Positions 11,846 to 22,298 of a DNA stretch of 64,000 nt are shown here, in pieces. Positions within the stretch are counted from its first letter, which is position 1. Every line of letters starts with the position of its first letter. The notes under the pieces were generated by a model. The model had not been told where the DNA came from. It ran no database searches and worked only from the letters and a program-made list of their open reading frames with translations. Made by a program: the position numbers and the translations under genes. The DNA comes from Zasmidium citrigriseum (taxonomy: Eukaryota; Ascomycota; Dothideomycetes; Mycosphaerellales; Mycosphaerellaceae): the NCBI GenBank assembly GCA_002786025.1, contig NHNW01000080.1, positions 1-64,000 on the forward strand, given 5' to 3'.

Positions 11846-12847
11846 ATGGAGTCCACCACTATCGATACTCTTTCTTCCGACAACACCTTTCTCAAAATGG
11901 AAGACCTACACAACTCCCCACACTCGACCTCGCCGGCGCCGTCGTTCGACACCGCTGCGACCGGCTCACAACAGTCACCGCCGCCTGTCATCGTCCACTC
12001 GAAGCAGGCCAAGAAGCGGAAATCATGGGGCCAGGAACTTCCTGAGCCCAAGACCAACCTTCCACCACGGAAGCGTGCGAAGACCGACGACGAGAAGGAG
12101 CAGCGTCGCATCGAGCGAATCAAGCGAAATCGCGCCGCTGCCCACAACTCGAGGGAACGCAAGCGACAAGAAGCAGAGACCCTCGCCGTGCAACTCGCAC
12201 GTGCAAATGCAGAGCTCGAGGCATACCGCCGGCTACACGGTCCGTTGCCCTCGAGCGTCGTCCTTCCCGAAGTCCACGTCAGCACTGGCGAGTGGTATGT
12301 ATCATCACCATCTACTACCGTCCTGTTCACATGCTAATTATTCGCATAGTGAGCCCGTATCCACACCAGCACCATCGCTCGTGGAATCACACGGCTCCGT
12401 TAAGGACGCTCCCAGTCCGGCCTCGCCGGCTGAGAGCATCTTCCACAACACCGCCAAGACTCCCTTGATCAAGCAAGAACCGCTCGACTACAACTCCTTC
12501 TCCACTCTTCCACCAGCCTTTGACAACCTCGACTCGAAGCCGTCTACTCTCTCGCCGCTCGACCTGACACAACATTCTGCAGCAATGTTGTGCGACCTGC
12601 AGTGTCGGTCCAGCAGCCAGAGCAGCAGCACGACTTCAGCTTCATGGTGGACGAATCTCTTCCTTTCTCTGATGACTATCCAGCTTCAGGCCTGTTACAA
12701 GACCCTGCTGGTAGCCATCTGGATGCTTTCGCCTTCACGGATGGCGCGTATGATGCAAGCCTCAATGGCTCGCTCTTCTCGTTTGACGAACTCATCGATG
12801 ACTCCGCGACTTTTGCGGTCGACGCGCAGGCGTCTGGCGCGGCATAA
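11846..12847 (+). CDS. hacA: HacA, bZIP transcription factor of the unfolded protein response
   Basis: HacA switches on ER chaperone and secretory genes when Ire1 splices its mRNA. I model three segments: 11,846-12,294, 12,350-12,579 and 12,600-12,847 (308 aa). The first gap is a normal 55-nt intron (GTATGT...CATAG). The second is the 20-nt Ire1 intron at 12,580-12,599, which shifts the frame. The basic region, from about residue 71 (KTNLPPRKRAK) through RNRAAAHNSRERKRQEAE, with the start of the leucine zipper after it, is the classic HacA signature. Splicing replaces a long alternative tail (open to 13,067, about 388 aa in total) with an acidic, Phe-rich tail ending DAQASGAA. The gene runs convergently towards the YggS-type gene. 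The ATG at 11,846 is in good context. An upstream mini-ORF is noted separately. Confidence 0.93.
12568..12607 (+). promoter_or_regulatory. hacA: Ire1 splice hairpins flanking the 20-nt hacA intron
   Basis: Two CTGCAG sites lie exactly 20 nt apart (12,577 and 12,597). The first sits in a 7-nt loop CTGCAGC closed by a perfect 9-bp stem (12,568-12,576 with 12,584-12,592). The second is a 7-nt loop CTGCAGT closed by the 4-bp stem CGAC/GTCG (12,593-12,596 with 12,604-12,607). Both loops fit the Ire1 consensus CNGCNGN, cut after the third base. Removing 12,580-12,599 joins GCA to GTG and opens the frame to 12,847. The two stems abut at 12,592/12,593, so they may stack. Confidence 0.93.
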
Positions 12848-13190
12848 CGCTGCGACGGGCCTGAGCGCACCGTCAAATGGTGCTCCGGCGCTTCAGCGGC
12901 AGTCACTCGATCAGGTTCGGCGGGCGAGAGAGGAGCTGTCTGCGAGGCAAGCACGGGCACACCAGACTCGAATGGCGTTACTGGATGGGATAAAGGAAGA
13001 TCATCAACCGATGAGTGATGAGGGTCACGAAAGCAACGGCGTTGGGCGTAAGGGATCATCGAATTGACTTGGCTTGGGTACTTGTAGCCTTGTATCAAAA
13101 GAAGTGCTCTTCTGGACGCGATTTTGCGTGTCCATTCAACAATGTTCTCCATCTTTCTCTCTTCTCTCATCTTAGGTATCGTGACGCCGT
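12848..13190. other. Convergent 3' region between hacA and the YggS-type gene
   Basis: This holds the 3' UTR of spliced hacA. It also holds, up to 13,067, the alternative C-terminal coding sequence used if the Ire1 intron is retained. No separate gene is supported. Confidence 0.5.
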
Positions 13191-14064
13191 TCACTGAATC
13201 TTCGCGTCTTTCTTCGCCGGCCTCTCCCCAAATATCGTCGTCCCCACCCTCACCTCATCACTCCCTTGCGCAATAGCAGCCTCAAAGTCTGCACTCATCC
13301 CCATACTCAACTCCAGCTCCTCTTTCTCAATCCCCAACTCCCCAGCCACTCGATCCCTCGTCTCCCTCAACGCCACAAAATCCTCATTCAACGCATCTGG
13401 CGAACTCGACTCCTTACTCCTCGCAATGGCTCCAATCGTCATCAACCCTGCGAGTTTCAAACTTGGACATTTCTCCCGGATGTGTTTGCAGAGGTCTGTC
13501 GTTGCATTGGGTTCCACGCCACTCTTACTCTCCTCTCCACTTGTATTTACCTGGACCAAGACCCTCAACTTCTCCGTCAACCCTTCTTTGTCCACGATGA
13601 TTTTGCGGCCTTTCTCCAGAGCATCTGCCTTTTTCGAGGTGTCGACGCTACTGACGCAGAAGAGATTGGGCACACTTTCGGCGAGGGGTTTACATTTGTT
13701 GGTTTGCAGACCGCCGATCATGTGCCAGCGGATTGTGCGTGGGAGGAGGGTGGATTTCTTTTGCAGTTCGTCTGTGTAGTTTTCGCCGAAGTCATGGTGT
13801 GAGGTGGGGGATTGGTGGAGGGAGAGGATGTCGGTTGCGGGTTTTAGTTTTGAGACGGCTATGAGGCGGACCTAGAAAAGACATGTTGTTAGTATCAAGG
13901 AGGTGGTGCATTGGGTGTGTTTTTCATACCTTCCGACTCCCTCTCACAGCATCAACCTTCTGCGTCACATGCTGCAAGTTTTCCACCAGGACCTTCGCCC
14001 GGGCGGGATCAATACGCATCTCTCCGCCTTCACCGTTGACTACCGTGCCCGCTTCCCCTGACAT
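13191..14064 (-). CDS. PLP homeostasis protein, YggS/PROSC family
   Basis: Members bind pyridoxal 5'-phosphate in an alanine-racemase-like barrel and buffer the vitamin B6 pool; no catalytic activity is established. Exons are 14,064-13,930 and 13,871-13,191, with a 58-nt intron, giving 271 aa. The PLP lysine motif AVSKLKP falls at about residues 50-56 (Lys53). It is followed by HDFGENYTDEL and RWHMIGGLQTNK, the family's other hallmark blocks. Near the C-terminus lie ELSMGMSADFEAAIAQGS and EVRVGTTIFGER, which are family signatures for phosphate binding. The start is the only ATG in frame ahead of the intron; a nearby ATG at 14,069 is out of frame. The length is normal for fungal members. Confidence 0.9.
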
Positions 14065-14466
14065 TGCATGCTCTGCCGAATATTTTGTGCCTTGCGCAAG
14101 TGCCGTGCTGTGCAGAAACTAGAGGATGGAGTGACGTGCCTGTCGGGACAATTCTACAGCGAAGCCATGTGCCAACCCCGCAGACTTTGCCGGGGTCTCC
14201 AGACTTCGATCGACTGGACCGAGATTTACGACGGAGACGTCTCCTCTTTCTAAACCGACCATTGACACGCTCGATACTGCATGGGGGAAGTGGCGTGCGG
14301 GAGTTGGCGAGATGCAGGTTCTTGGGCTCTGGGCTTGGGGGAGGATGTACCGAAGGCGTAGGAGGATGGGACTTGGGAGGTAGGATGGCGGGTTTCTTAT
14401 ATTCTCTTATGTTCTCTTGTTTCTTCTGTTTCGAGGCTATCTTTTGAAGAGGAGGCTTGAGAAAAT
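14065..14466. promoter_or_regulatory. Divergent promoter region, YggS-type gene and GH78 gene
   Basis: About 400 bases separate two divergent starts (14,064 minus, 14,467 plus). The DNA is ordinary in composition and no clear TATA box or operator stands out. Overlapping ORFs on both strands here show no protein-family features. Confidence 0.4.
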
Positions 14467-16649
14467 ATGGTTCTCTTACAAGCACTGGGTGCTGTTCTCT
14501 CAGCATCTCTGGCAACAGCAGCAAGATATGAAGAGTACATTCTGGCACCGGATTCAAGGACCCTCCACCCTGTCTCCGTTCACAAAGTCAATGGAACCGT
14601 TTCCGGTGCAGAGAGCTTGGCTGGAGATGACGAGGGCAGCGCTACCTTCTCGGGTCCCTCAGCGGTTACATTCGACTTCAGCAAGAACATCGCTGGCCGC
14701 GTAACGCTCAACATTGGAGACGTCGACGAGGATCAATATATTGGCATCGCATTCACCGAATCTTCTCTCTGGATTTCTGGTGAGGGAAGCGATGGAACTG
14801 CTGATGCTGGTCTGGATGAAATTCTGTGGTTCCAACCTACTGAGTCTGGAGATGTCACTGTTGCTCCTGAGCATGAGCGAGGTGGCTTCAGATACCTGAG
14901 CCTGATCCACAACACGACTGGAGATCTGGAGGTACAGAGATTAGATGTGCACTTCACGCCTATGCCGCATTATGAAGAGGATCAGTTAAAGGCATATACT
15001 GGGTGGTTCCATTGCGACGACGACTTGATCAACAGAGTGTGGTGTAAGTCCAAGAATCTACTCCTTCCGATGAGACTCAAAGCTAACACACATCAGATGC
15101 CGGCGCCTACACAAACCAAATGTGCACAATCGACCCGCACTACGGCAACTCCCTCGTGCACCTCAACGAAGTCAACTCGACCCAAAAAGGCGACGACACA
15201 CCCCCTCAAACCTGGTACAACAACTACACAATCACCAACGGCAGCAGCGCCCTTGTGGACGGAGCAAAACGAGACCGCCTCGTCTGGGCCGGAGACATGG
15301 CCATCGCAGTCCCAGGAGTCGTCGTCTCAACCAACGATCTCATCACAGTAGCAAACTCCCTCGACTCCCTCTTCGCCGTGCAGAACAAAACCTCCGGCCA
15401 ACTCCCCTGGGCTGGACGGCCGTTCCCCCTGATCCCCTCCGCAACCTACCACATGTACACATTGATCGGAGTCGCGGACTACTACCTCTACTCCGACTCC
15501 CTCTCCTACCTCCAAGGAAAATGGGCCGACTGGAAACTCGCCCTCAACCTCTCCCTCTCGAGCATCGACTCCTCCGGCCTCATGAACGTCACCGCCCCGA
15601 ACGACTGGCTCCGCTCCGGCATGGGCGGGCACAACATCGAGGCAAACTCCATCCTCTACTACACCATCGCCCAAGGCATCATGCTCGGGCGCGCGGTCGA
15701 CGAAGACGAAGACCTCTTGAACTCGTGGGCCGAGAAAGCCGAAGGGATCAAAACCGCCGCAAACGCCCTGCTGTACAATGAGACGACAGGTCTCTACCAC
15801 GACAACGAGACTACGACCCTCTCCCCGCAAGACGGAAATTGCTGGGCCGTCCTCGCAAACGTCACTAACTCACCTGCCCGCGCCGCGGCGGTGTCTTCTG
15901 CTCTTCGCGCCAGATGGGGTCCCTACGGCGCCCCCGCCGTCGAGGCACAAGACGCCGTGTCTCCTTTCATCTCAGGTTTCGAACTCCAAGCACATATCCT
16001 CGCCGGCGATACGTCCTCCGCGCTCGATCTCATCCGGTTGATGTGGGGAGACTTCATGCTCGACGACCCTCGCATGACGAACTCAACCTTCATCGAAGGC
16101 TACGCTTTCGATGGACGACTCCATTACGCTCCTTACACCAACGACCCTCGTGTCTCTCACGCACATGGGTGGGCTACTGGTCCAACCTCCACGCTTACGT
16201 TCTACATCGGAGGAATCAGACTCCTCAGCGCAGGAGGACGGGAATGGGAAATCCACCCTCGTCTTGGAGATCTCAAATACGTCGACGCAGGTTTCGAGAC
16301 TTCGCTGGGTACTTTCGAGACGTTGGTGAATGCCACCGGAAATGGTACCGTCACAGCACTTCGATTTAGCACGCCGACAGGGACTACGGGGAGTGTGATT
16401 CTCCCGGGTGTGAGTGGGAGTTTGAGGAGTGAGAACGGGACGTCTGTTGCTTTGCAGGATGGCATGGCGAGTGATGTACCTGGTGGGAAGTGGACGCTGG
16501 TTACGATCAGTGGCAATGGGACGAGTGGGTGTAATGGAACTGGATCTCCGACCAGCAGTGCGCCTCCTGAGCAGCAGACGGGAGGGGCGACGGTGGTGAG
16601 TGTGTCGATGTTCGCCATCATGGCCGGTCTCTTGGCGTATGCCATGTAG
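14467..16649 (+). CDS. Secreted alpha-L-rhamnosidase, glycoside hydrolase family 78
   Basis: GH78 enzymes release terminal L-rhamnose from plant cell-wall pectin and glycosides outside the cell. Exons are 14,467-15,043 and 15,097-16,649, with a 53-nt intron, for 709 aa. A signal peptide covers roughly residues 1-19 (MVLLQALGAVLSASLATAA). A beta-sandwich region follows, then the (alpha/alpha)6 catalytic domain. It contains RDRLVWAGDMAIA, equivalent to the DR..W.GD block of the family, and NDWLRSGMGGHN, with the HAHGWATGPTSTL block near the end. Many N-glycosylation sequons are present. The tail is Ser/Thr/Gly-rich and ends in a hydrophobic segment (VSMFAIMAGLLAYAM), which suggests a GPI anchor. 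The exact catalytic acids cannot be fixed without alignment. Confidence 0.82.
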
Positions 16650-16854
16650 AAAACGACAGGGAGAACACAAAAGTTACCTGTAGGGAATAGCAAGCCTTTC
16701 GGTGAACGTACACTCTCTTTCTCGGCCCGTATAAGTCTACCAAGATCTTGTTCTATCACACACTCAATTCTAGCACCACAACTCCACGCTCAAACATGAA
16801 GGCCACTCGCAAACGCCATCAGACATCAAACAATTCCTCCATCTACCTCTCTCT

Positions 16855-19224
16855 TCAACTCGAAATCACATCCGCCAACCCCTTAGCCAGCCTCTTATAC
16901 TCCATCAAAAGCTCCTCCACCTCCCCGATCCTCAACTCACTCGCACTCTTCGCATTCAGAAACCTCTTCTTAGGCCCCCTCAACTTCTTCAACTCCGCCA
17001 GAGCTTCCCTAGCATTCAAATCCTCGCCCTCGCCGCCCGTAGCAGAGACAGTGCTCTCACGACTCCGCGTCTTTTCCAGCGCGGCTTCGAACTCCGCTTC
17101 GCTGCTACCGGGCTTGAGCGTCGTAGCTGGGGATTCGACGATATCGCTTAGTCGGGCTACACTGCTGGACTTTTCTGGCGTAGCTGTTGATGGAGGCGAT
17201 GGAGTGGGCATGCTGCCAGTTCGACCGAAACGGCCGAAATTGGGCATGCCGAAGCGGTTGAGGGGGTTGATGGATGCGAAGAGGTTGCCTTGAGGGGCTA
17301 CGGGTGATTCTTCCTTCTTAGCATTGGCAGCATTCGTCGCGGCGACTTTGTCGAAAGTCACACGTCTGCTGTTGGCGCTGCCGCCGGACCTTTGACTGTC
17401 GACGCTGCGGTCGCGGAGTTGCTTCCTTCCTCCAAGGAGCTCGAGGACTTTGTTGTCGACTGAAGAGGATTTGTTGCCTGAGCTGAGCGGATCTTCGATG
17501 CCTGGACTGCTACGCCCGCTGATGGATACTGAATCGTCGTCTTCTCCATTCGTCGGCGAGCTGACTAGTTTTCGGGCTTCTTCGAGTGTCTTGGGGAGAG
17601 GCGAGTCGTTCGTGGCCACCTGCTCCTTGAAGCGGCCGAATAGGAACTGCAGACTGTTATCCAGAGTGCCGTTGACAGAGTCATAGAACTTGTCGGCTGC
17701 GTTCAAGAAATTCTCTCTTCCCGCCTCTATACGATCGACCTGGGCCTGCATCAAGCCAGAAATACGGCGTTGATGCATACCTGGCCGACTCGCCGGGTTG
17801 GGACTGCTCGGGGAGGGTAACGCTGCCTTTGCGGTACTGTTGGGCGTGCTTTGGTCGCTTGAGTTGACAGTCACGGGGGATAGTCCCGGTGTCAGAGTGC
17901 GCGTCATTTGTGGCCTAGGAGATGGTGGTGGCTTCTCTGTATTTGGAGTCACGGGTCGACTCCCTTGTGACTTCGCCGGTCCCTCTGGCAGCTCATCTGC
18001 CCGTAGAGATGAGAGATCCACGGTCTCCAGGAACGAGATTGCTGCTTCGAGATTGACGAGGCAGTAGGCAGCCTCACCATCGACTTTGCTTTGCGTGCGA
18101 AACCTCTGGATGAAGTTCAGATTGCTGACAGCGTTGATCCCCTCATGCGGACATGTGATGAGAGTGTATATGAGCGTTGGCAGAATCTCGTCGGCGGACG
18201 AGGATGACGGAAAGAGTTGAGACAGCGTCTCGACAATGCTCTTGTGTGCATCCTTGAGGTGTTGCAGCTTGCCCAAGGGATAGTGGTCGTCGTCCATATG
18301 TATCAGAGCCTCCCTTGCAGCAGCCAGTGACTGGTTGATCTCGTCTTCCTTCTCTTCCGCCGTCTTCCTCACATCGGCCTTGGCAGGATCTTGATCCATG
18401 TGCAGCTCTTTCAACCCAATGCCCACCAACGACAAGGCAGCCGTCCTTGATCGTAGCTTCTCGTCTCTTGCATCGTCGTCTGCACTTCTGTGTTTCCATA
18501 TCTTCTCGTACACCTTCTCACACACTCCTCGCTCCACAGCCTCCTCCAAAGCAACTCTTTTATGCCCCAGCAGCTTGCGGGCCTTCTTCCTGTCCGCAAC
18601 TTCTGACGCTGTGAGCATCTCACCGCCCACGGATCCTGCCAAATCATCCGATGAACCCTTCTTCGCTCCAGACCCTGCTCTTTGCCTTCCCAACTGTTTC
18701 CTTGAACTCGAGCTCGCGGACGAGGCCGGTGGGGTATCTCTTCCTATCCTCGAGGACAAACTGGCAGTATGGGTGGAAATATGCTGTGCAGCCCGTTCAT
18801 AGAAGTCTTGAAACAGCTCGGAGAGTTGGTCGGCATTGAGTGGTGTCGGATGGACCTTTGCAGATAAGCTCTCCAGAAACCTCTCACACAAGCTCTTGAT
18901 CTCAATGGGCAACTCGTCGAACGTGCTCGGAACATTCAATTCCGGGCCTTTGCTCTGCCCGTCTCCTTCATGGTGCTCCTCATCGTCCTCGTTGTTCTCG
19001 AACACATCGGCCATGGGCTTCTTGCCGCTGAGCTCCGGTGATGTGGCTATGTGTCTGGCCTCGGGGATGGAGGGGATGCCAGCCTCTTGCAGCGTGCTCG
19101 CTCTCTTCCTAGGAGACGACACGGGCGAGGGGGTGTTGTCCATGCGGGTGAAGGACCTCGAGACATGCAGCGGACGAGGCCTGTTACTTGGATTCGTCGC
19201 CATTGCCGGCGACGTCTCAGCCAT
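16855..19224 (-). CDS. VPS9-domain protein, likely Rab5 guanine nucleotide exchange factor
   Basis: VPS9 domains load GTP onto Rab5/Vps21-type GTPases and so promote endosome fusion and vacuolar sorting. This is a single exon of 789 aa. The N-terminal 200 residues are Ser/Pro-rich and charged. The helical bundle plus VPS9 domain spans about residues 205-405. It contains SADEILPTLIYTLI (the D...P...Y core) and EAAYCLVNLEAAISFLE (the conserved last helices). The C-terminal half is low-complexity with Ser/Thr-Pro motifs and ends in a short helix (IGEVEELLMEYKRLA). I see no CUE ubiquitin-binding domain, which yeast Vps9 has. It therefore looks more like Muk1 or the second fungal VPS9 class. It diverges from atg15. 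Confidence 0.8.
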   Translation of the reverse strand: MAETSPAMATNPSNRPRPLHVSRSFTRMDNTPSPVSSPRKRASTLQEAGIPSIPEARHIATSPELSGKKPMADVFENNEDDEEHHEGDGQSKGPELNVPSTFDELPIEIKSLCERFLESLSAKVHPTPLNADQLSELFQDFYERAAQHISTHTASLSSRIGRDTPPASSASSSSRKQLGRQRAGSGAKKGSSDDLAGSVGGEMLTASEVADRKKARKLLGHKRVALEEAVERGVCEKVYEKIWKHRSADDDARDEKLRSRTAALSLVGIGLKELHMDQDPAKADVRKTAEEKEDEINQSLAAAREALIHMDDDHYPLGKLQHLKDAHKSIVETLSQLFPSSSSADEILPTLIYTLITCPHEGINAVSNLNFIQRFRTQSKVDGEAAYCLVNLEAAISFLETVDLSSLRADELPEGPAKSQGSRPVTPNTEKPPPSPRPQMTRTLTPGLSPVTVNSSDQSTPNSTAKAALPSPSSPNPASRPGMHQRRISGLMQAQVDRIEAGRENFLNAADKFYDSVNGTLDNSLQFLFGRFKEQVATNDSPLPKTLEEARKLVSSPTNGEDDDSVSISGRSSPGIEDPLSSGNKSSSVDNKVLELLGGRKQLRDRSVDSQRSGGSANSRRVTFDKVAATNAANAKKEESPVAPQGNLFASINPLNRFGMPNFGRFGRTGSMPTPSPPSTATPEKSSSVARLSDIVESPATTLKPGSSEAEFEAALEKTRSRESTVSATGGEGEDLNAREALAELKKLRGPKKRFLNAKSASELRIGEVEELLMEYKRLAKGLADVISS

Positions 19225-19951
19225 GGTCTCGCAGATTACAGGAGAAGGGGTTTGGCAGACACGGGTGCAGTACGGTGTAGTACCAAGGCTCGCGGGCGAT
19301 CAGAGGTCGGGGCGTGGACGGGGCAGAGGAGTTACGTGGACATTCTTATGAGCAGGCGGCGGTCCGCGGCGGATGTGGTGAGCTTCCATCCAAGCAAGCA
19401 ACGCAAGCACCGACGCCAGCAGGTTCTATCACTTGGAAGTGTTGGCGGGAGGATGCTGCAGCTGAAACGAGCGTGAGATTAGCTGGCAGAGACACCGCTC
19501 AGAATCCCCAATCGTTCGAATCTCAACGCTTGTGATTGAATATCACGAGGGAACGTTGATGGTTGCGCGTGTGCTACGAGACTCAAGTCAGGCGCCGAGG
19601 ATGCTAAATATACCGCGAGATCGATGTTTGCTCAGAACAGGCGATCCCTTCTCGTAGGCCTTGCTTGATTCGATGATCACTCAGAACTTGCTTCTGCTAC
19701 TATTCCAGCCTTGCTACAGTGCTAATCTATATACATAGGTGGTACAGACAAAGAAGGCCGTTATGTATGCTCTTTAGAAGGGCTGTTCCTTATCGCCCTG
19801 GCGGCTAAATATCGCACCTCCCACATGACGTTGACGTACAGCACGTGGATGGACGACTCAAGTGAATGTCGCCGCCTACGTCCTACACTTTCACATGCCA
19901 TGCTCATCCAACTCTCCCAAAGCTCGTCCCCGAGCCAGGACCATCGCCGCC
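19225..19951. promoter_or_regulatory. Divergent promoter region, VPS9-domain gene and atg15
   Basis: A 727-base gap lies between divergent starts, with a locally AT-richer middle (about 19,600-19,760). ORFs that overlap it are not gene-like. No specific regulatory site is claimed. Confidence 0.4.
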
Positions 19952-21955
19952 ATGTTCAACGGTAGCCTGCTGCTGTGCTCTCTGCTGTTGTTGCTCGGAG
20001 GCGCGGATGCAGCCCGGACGCGACAACAGCGGAGGGCCTTCGCCAATCCACAGATTGTACTACCTCCGGGACGTTTGAACGATGTCGACAGCGGCTCATT
20101 ACCACGCTCGCTGGGAGAGCGTACCTTTGTATGACACGTCTTTCAGTTTACAGTTCAGCAAGACATCTAACAGCATCAACAGAAGCTACGCCACATCTAC
20201 CACCACGGCACACACGACTATCCCAAACTCCACCGATATATCGATATAGCCCCCGATCAGAGGCTCTCTGTCTCCTATGACGATGGCGAGACCCACGAAG
20301 AAGCACCGACCGAGCTTCATGCCCGAGCACAATCCTTTAACATCCAGCGCCTAGCGAAGCGAAAGCCCTCCGATATCGATGTCCTCCTCGACCACGCATA
20401 CTATCATGGAGAAGCTATGAGTCTGCCGTCAACAGCTTGGACGGAGGATGAGATTGCTGGGCCAAACATATCCGACAAGAGCACAATCCTCACATTCGCT
20501 AAGATGGCGGCAAATGCATACGTTCTCTCGCCCGCAGATGGAGAGTGGCAACCCGTGAAGGGCGGCTTCAACTACACCGATGACTTTGGCTGGCAGACCG
20601 ATGGGCTTCGAGGACATATCTTCGCAGACGAGACGAATGCCACGGTGGTCATTGGCTTGAAGGGAACCTCTCCAGCGGTCTTCGATGGCGCGGACACCAC
20701 TGGGAACGACAAGCTGAACGACAACTTGTTTGGGTCCTGCTGCTGTGCACAAGGTGGACAGATAACATGGAAGCAAGTCTGCGATTGCAAAACGGGCACA
20801 TACACTTGCAACTCCACTTGTCTGGCGAAGTCGTTGCGAGAGAAGAGTCACTACTACTGGGCGGTACGAGATCTCTATCATAACGTGACGGAGCGATACC
20901 CGAACTCAGACGTCTGGCTGTCTGGTCACTCTCTCGGTGGAGTGGTCAGCTCTCTACTCGGCTTGACTTATGGCCTTCCAACCCTTACCTTCGAGGCCTT
21001 CCCCGACGCCATGGCTGCCAACCGTCTGGGACTCCCAGTGCCGCCTGGCTATCAGATTGGATCCCATCAGACACGTGCCAGGACTGGAATCCACCATTTT
21101 GGCCACACCGCGGATCCCATCTATATGGGCTCGTGCAACGGGGGAACTTCCTTCTGCTCTCTCGCTGGGTACGCCTTTGAAGGTGTCTGCCATACAGGCG
21201 AGACGTGCATCTACGATACCGTTGGTGATCTTGGTTGGAGGGTCGGCATTGGGACTCACAAAATCGTCAACGTCATCAAAGATGTGCTGAAGAAGTACGA
21301 TACTGTTCCATCATGCGACCAAGACGTGGAATGCGTCGACTGCTACAATTGGAAGTTCTTTGAAAGCAATGGCACCGAAACGACGACTACCAGTACTAGC
21401 ACATCGACTTCAACGTCGACTTCTCGAACGCGCACTGAGACTTGCAAGACGCCAGGTTGGTGGGGTTGCTTGGATGAGACGACAACTTCGGGCCCGACGA
21501 CCACCACAACATCGACAACGTCGTCTACATCTACTTGCAAGACGCCGGGCTGGTTCGGATGCAAAGACGAGACCACGACATCATCGAGCCCGGTTACGAG
21601 TCCAAGCGCCACGCCTGGACCAACGATCACGACCACATCTTCAACTTCATCAACTTCTACCAGCACCTGCAAAACTCCAGGATGGTTTGGTTGCTATGAT
21701 GACCCCTCTACGACCACATCTGCCACTCCCAAACCTAGCTCCAGCATTCCTACGGCCACAGCAACCGCAACAGACGAATGCACATCTCGGGAGTGGTTTG
21801 GGCTGATCTGTGTTGATCCATCGCCCACTACTGCATCTACACCATCCCCCACGAATCTTCCAACAACACGAAGGAAGAAATGTGTACAGAGGCACTGGTA
21901 TGGCAGTTGCAAGCAATGGAGTTGGGAGGATGTCGATCCTAAATTTGATCTTTGA
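19952..21955 (+). CDS. atg15: Atg15, vacuolar phospholipase that lyses autophagic bodies
   Basis: Atg15 is a type II membrane lipase that travels via the multivesicular body to the vacuole and breaks down autophagic body membranes. Exons are 19,952-20,128 and 20,183-21,955, with a 54-nt intron, for 649 aa. Residues 1-20 form the signal anchor (MFNGSLLLCSLLLLLGGADA). Family blocks follow: LRHIYHHGTHDYP, AWTEDEIAGPN, DGLRGHIFADETN, SCCCAQGG, the lipase elbow WLSGHSLGG (nucleophile Ser) and HFGHTADPIYMG. After the catalytic domain comes a Ser/Thr-rich tail with five spaced Cys modules, four reading C-K-T-P-G-W-x-G-C or close variants. The upstream exon is needed because the second exon alone would lack the anchor. 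The exon-1 ATG is the best Kozak-like start. Confidence 0.92.
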
Positions 21956-22298
21956 AATGTGTACATGACCTGGGATACCATGGCGTTAAGAGCGAGGGGC
22001 ATGAATGGGACAACTTGGAACGCATTATGGCATAGCATGGACGAATGAAACGTATAGAGACCGCTCTCGAACACGCATTTAGACCTCCTTCCCTTCTTGG
22101 CACAAATGCAGGGCTCCTTCCTTGACGGAGCTGGCCGATGCGTGGATCCCGGTTCGGGGCGACTGCGACTTCCTTCAAACGAACCCAGATAGCGGACTTC
22201 ACCCATCCTTCGTCCATTTCTTTAAAAGCCACTGACCCATACACATAGATTTTCCTTTCCCTCGTTTTCCTTCCCTTTTCACACCTCACCTACCCACC
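21956..22298. promoter_or_regulatory. Gap between atg15 and guanine deaminase
   Basis: It holds the atg15 3' UTR and the upstream region of the deaminase gene. A TATA-like TTTAAAAG lies at about 22,222, some 75 bases before the start codon. Pyrimidine-rich DNA follows it, as is common before fungal start codons. Confidence 0.4.

Noticed and set aside
11722..12330. Minus-strand ORF of 202 codons opposite hacA
   Set aside because: It overlaps the bZIP coding region completely and has no family features.
13426..13802. Plus-strand ORFs over the YggS-type gene
   Set aside because: Antisense shadows of the PLP-binding protein.
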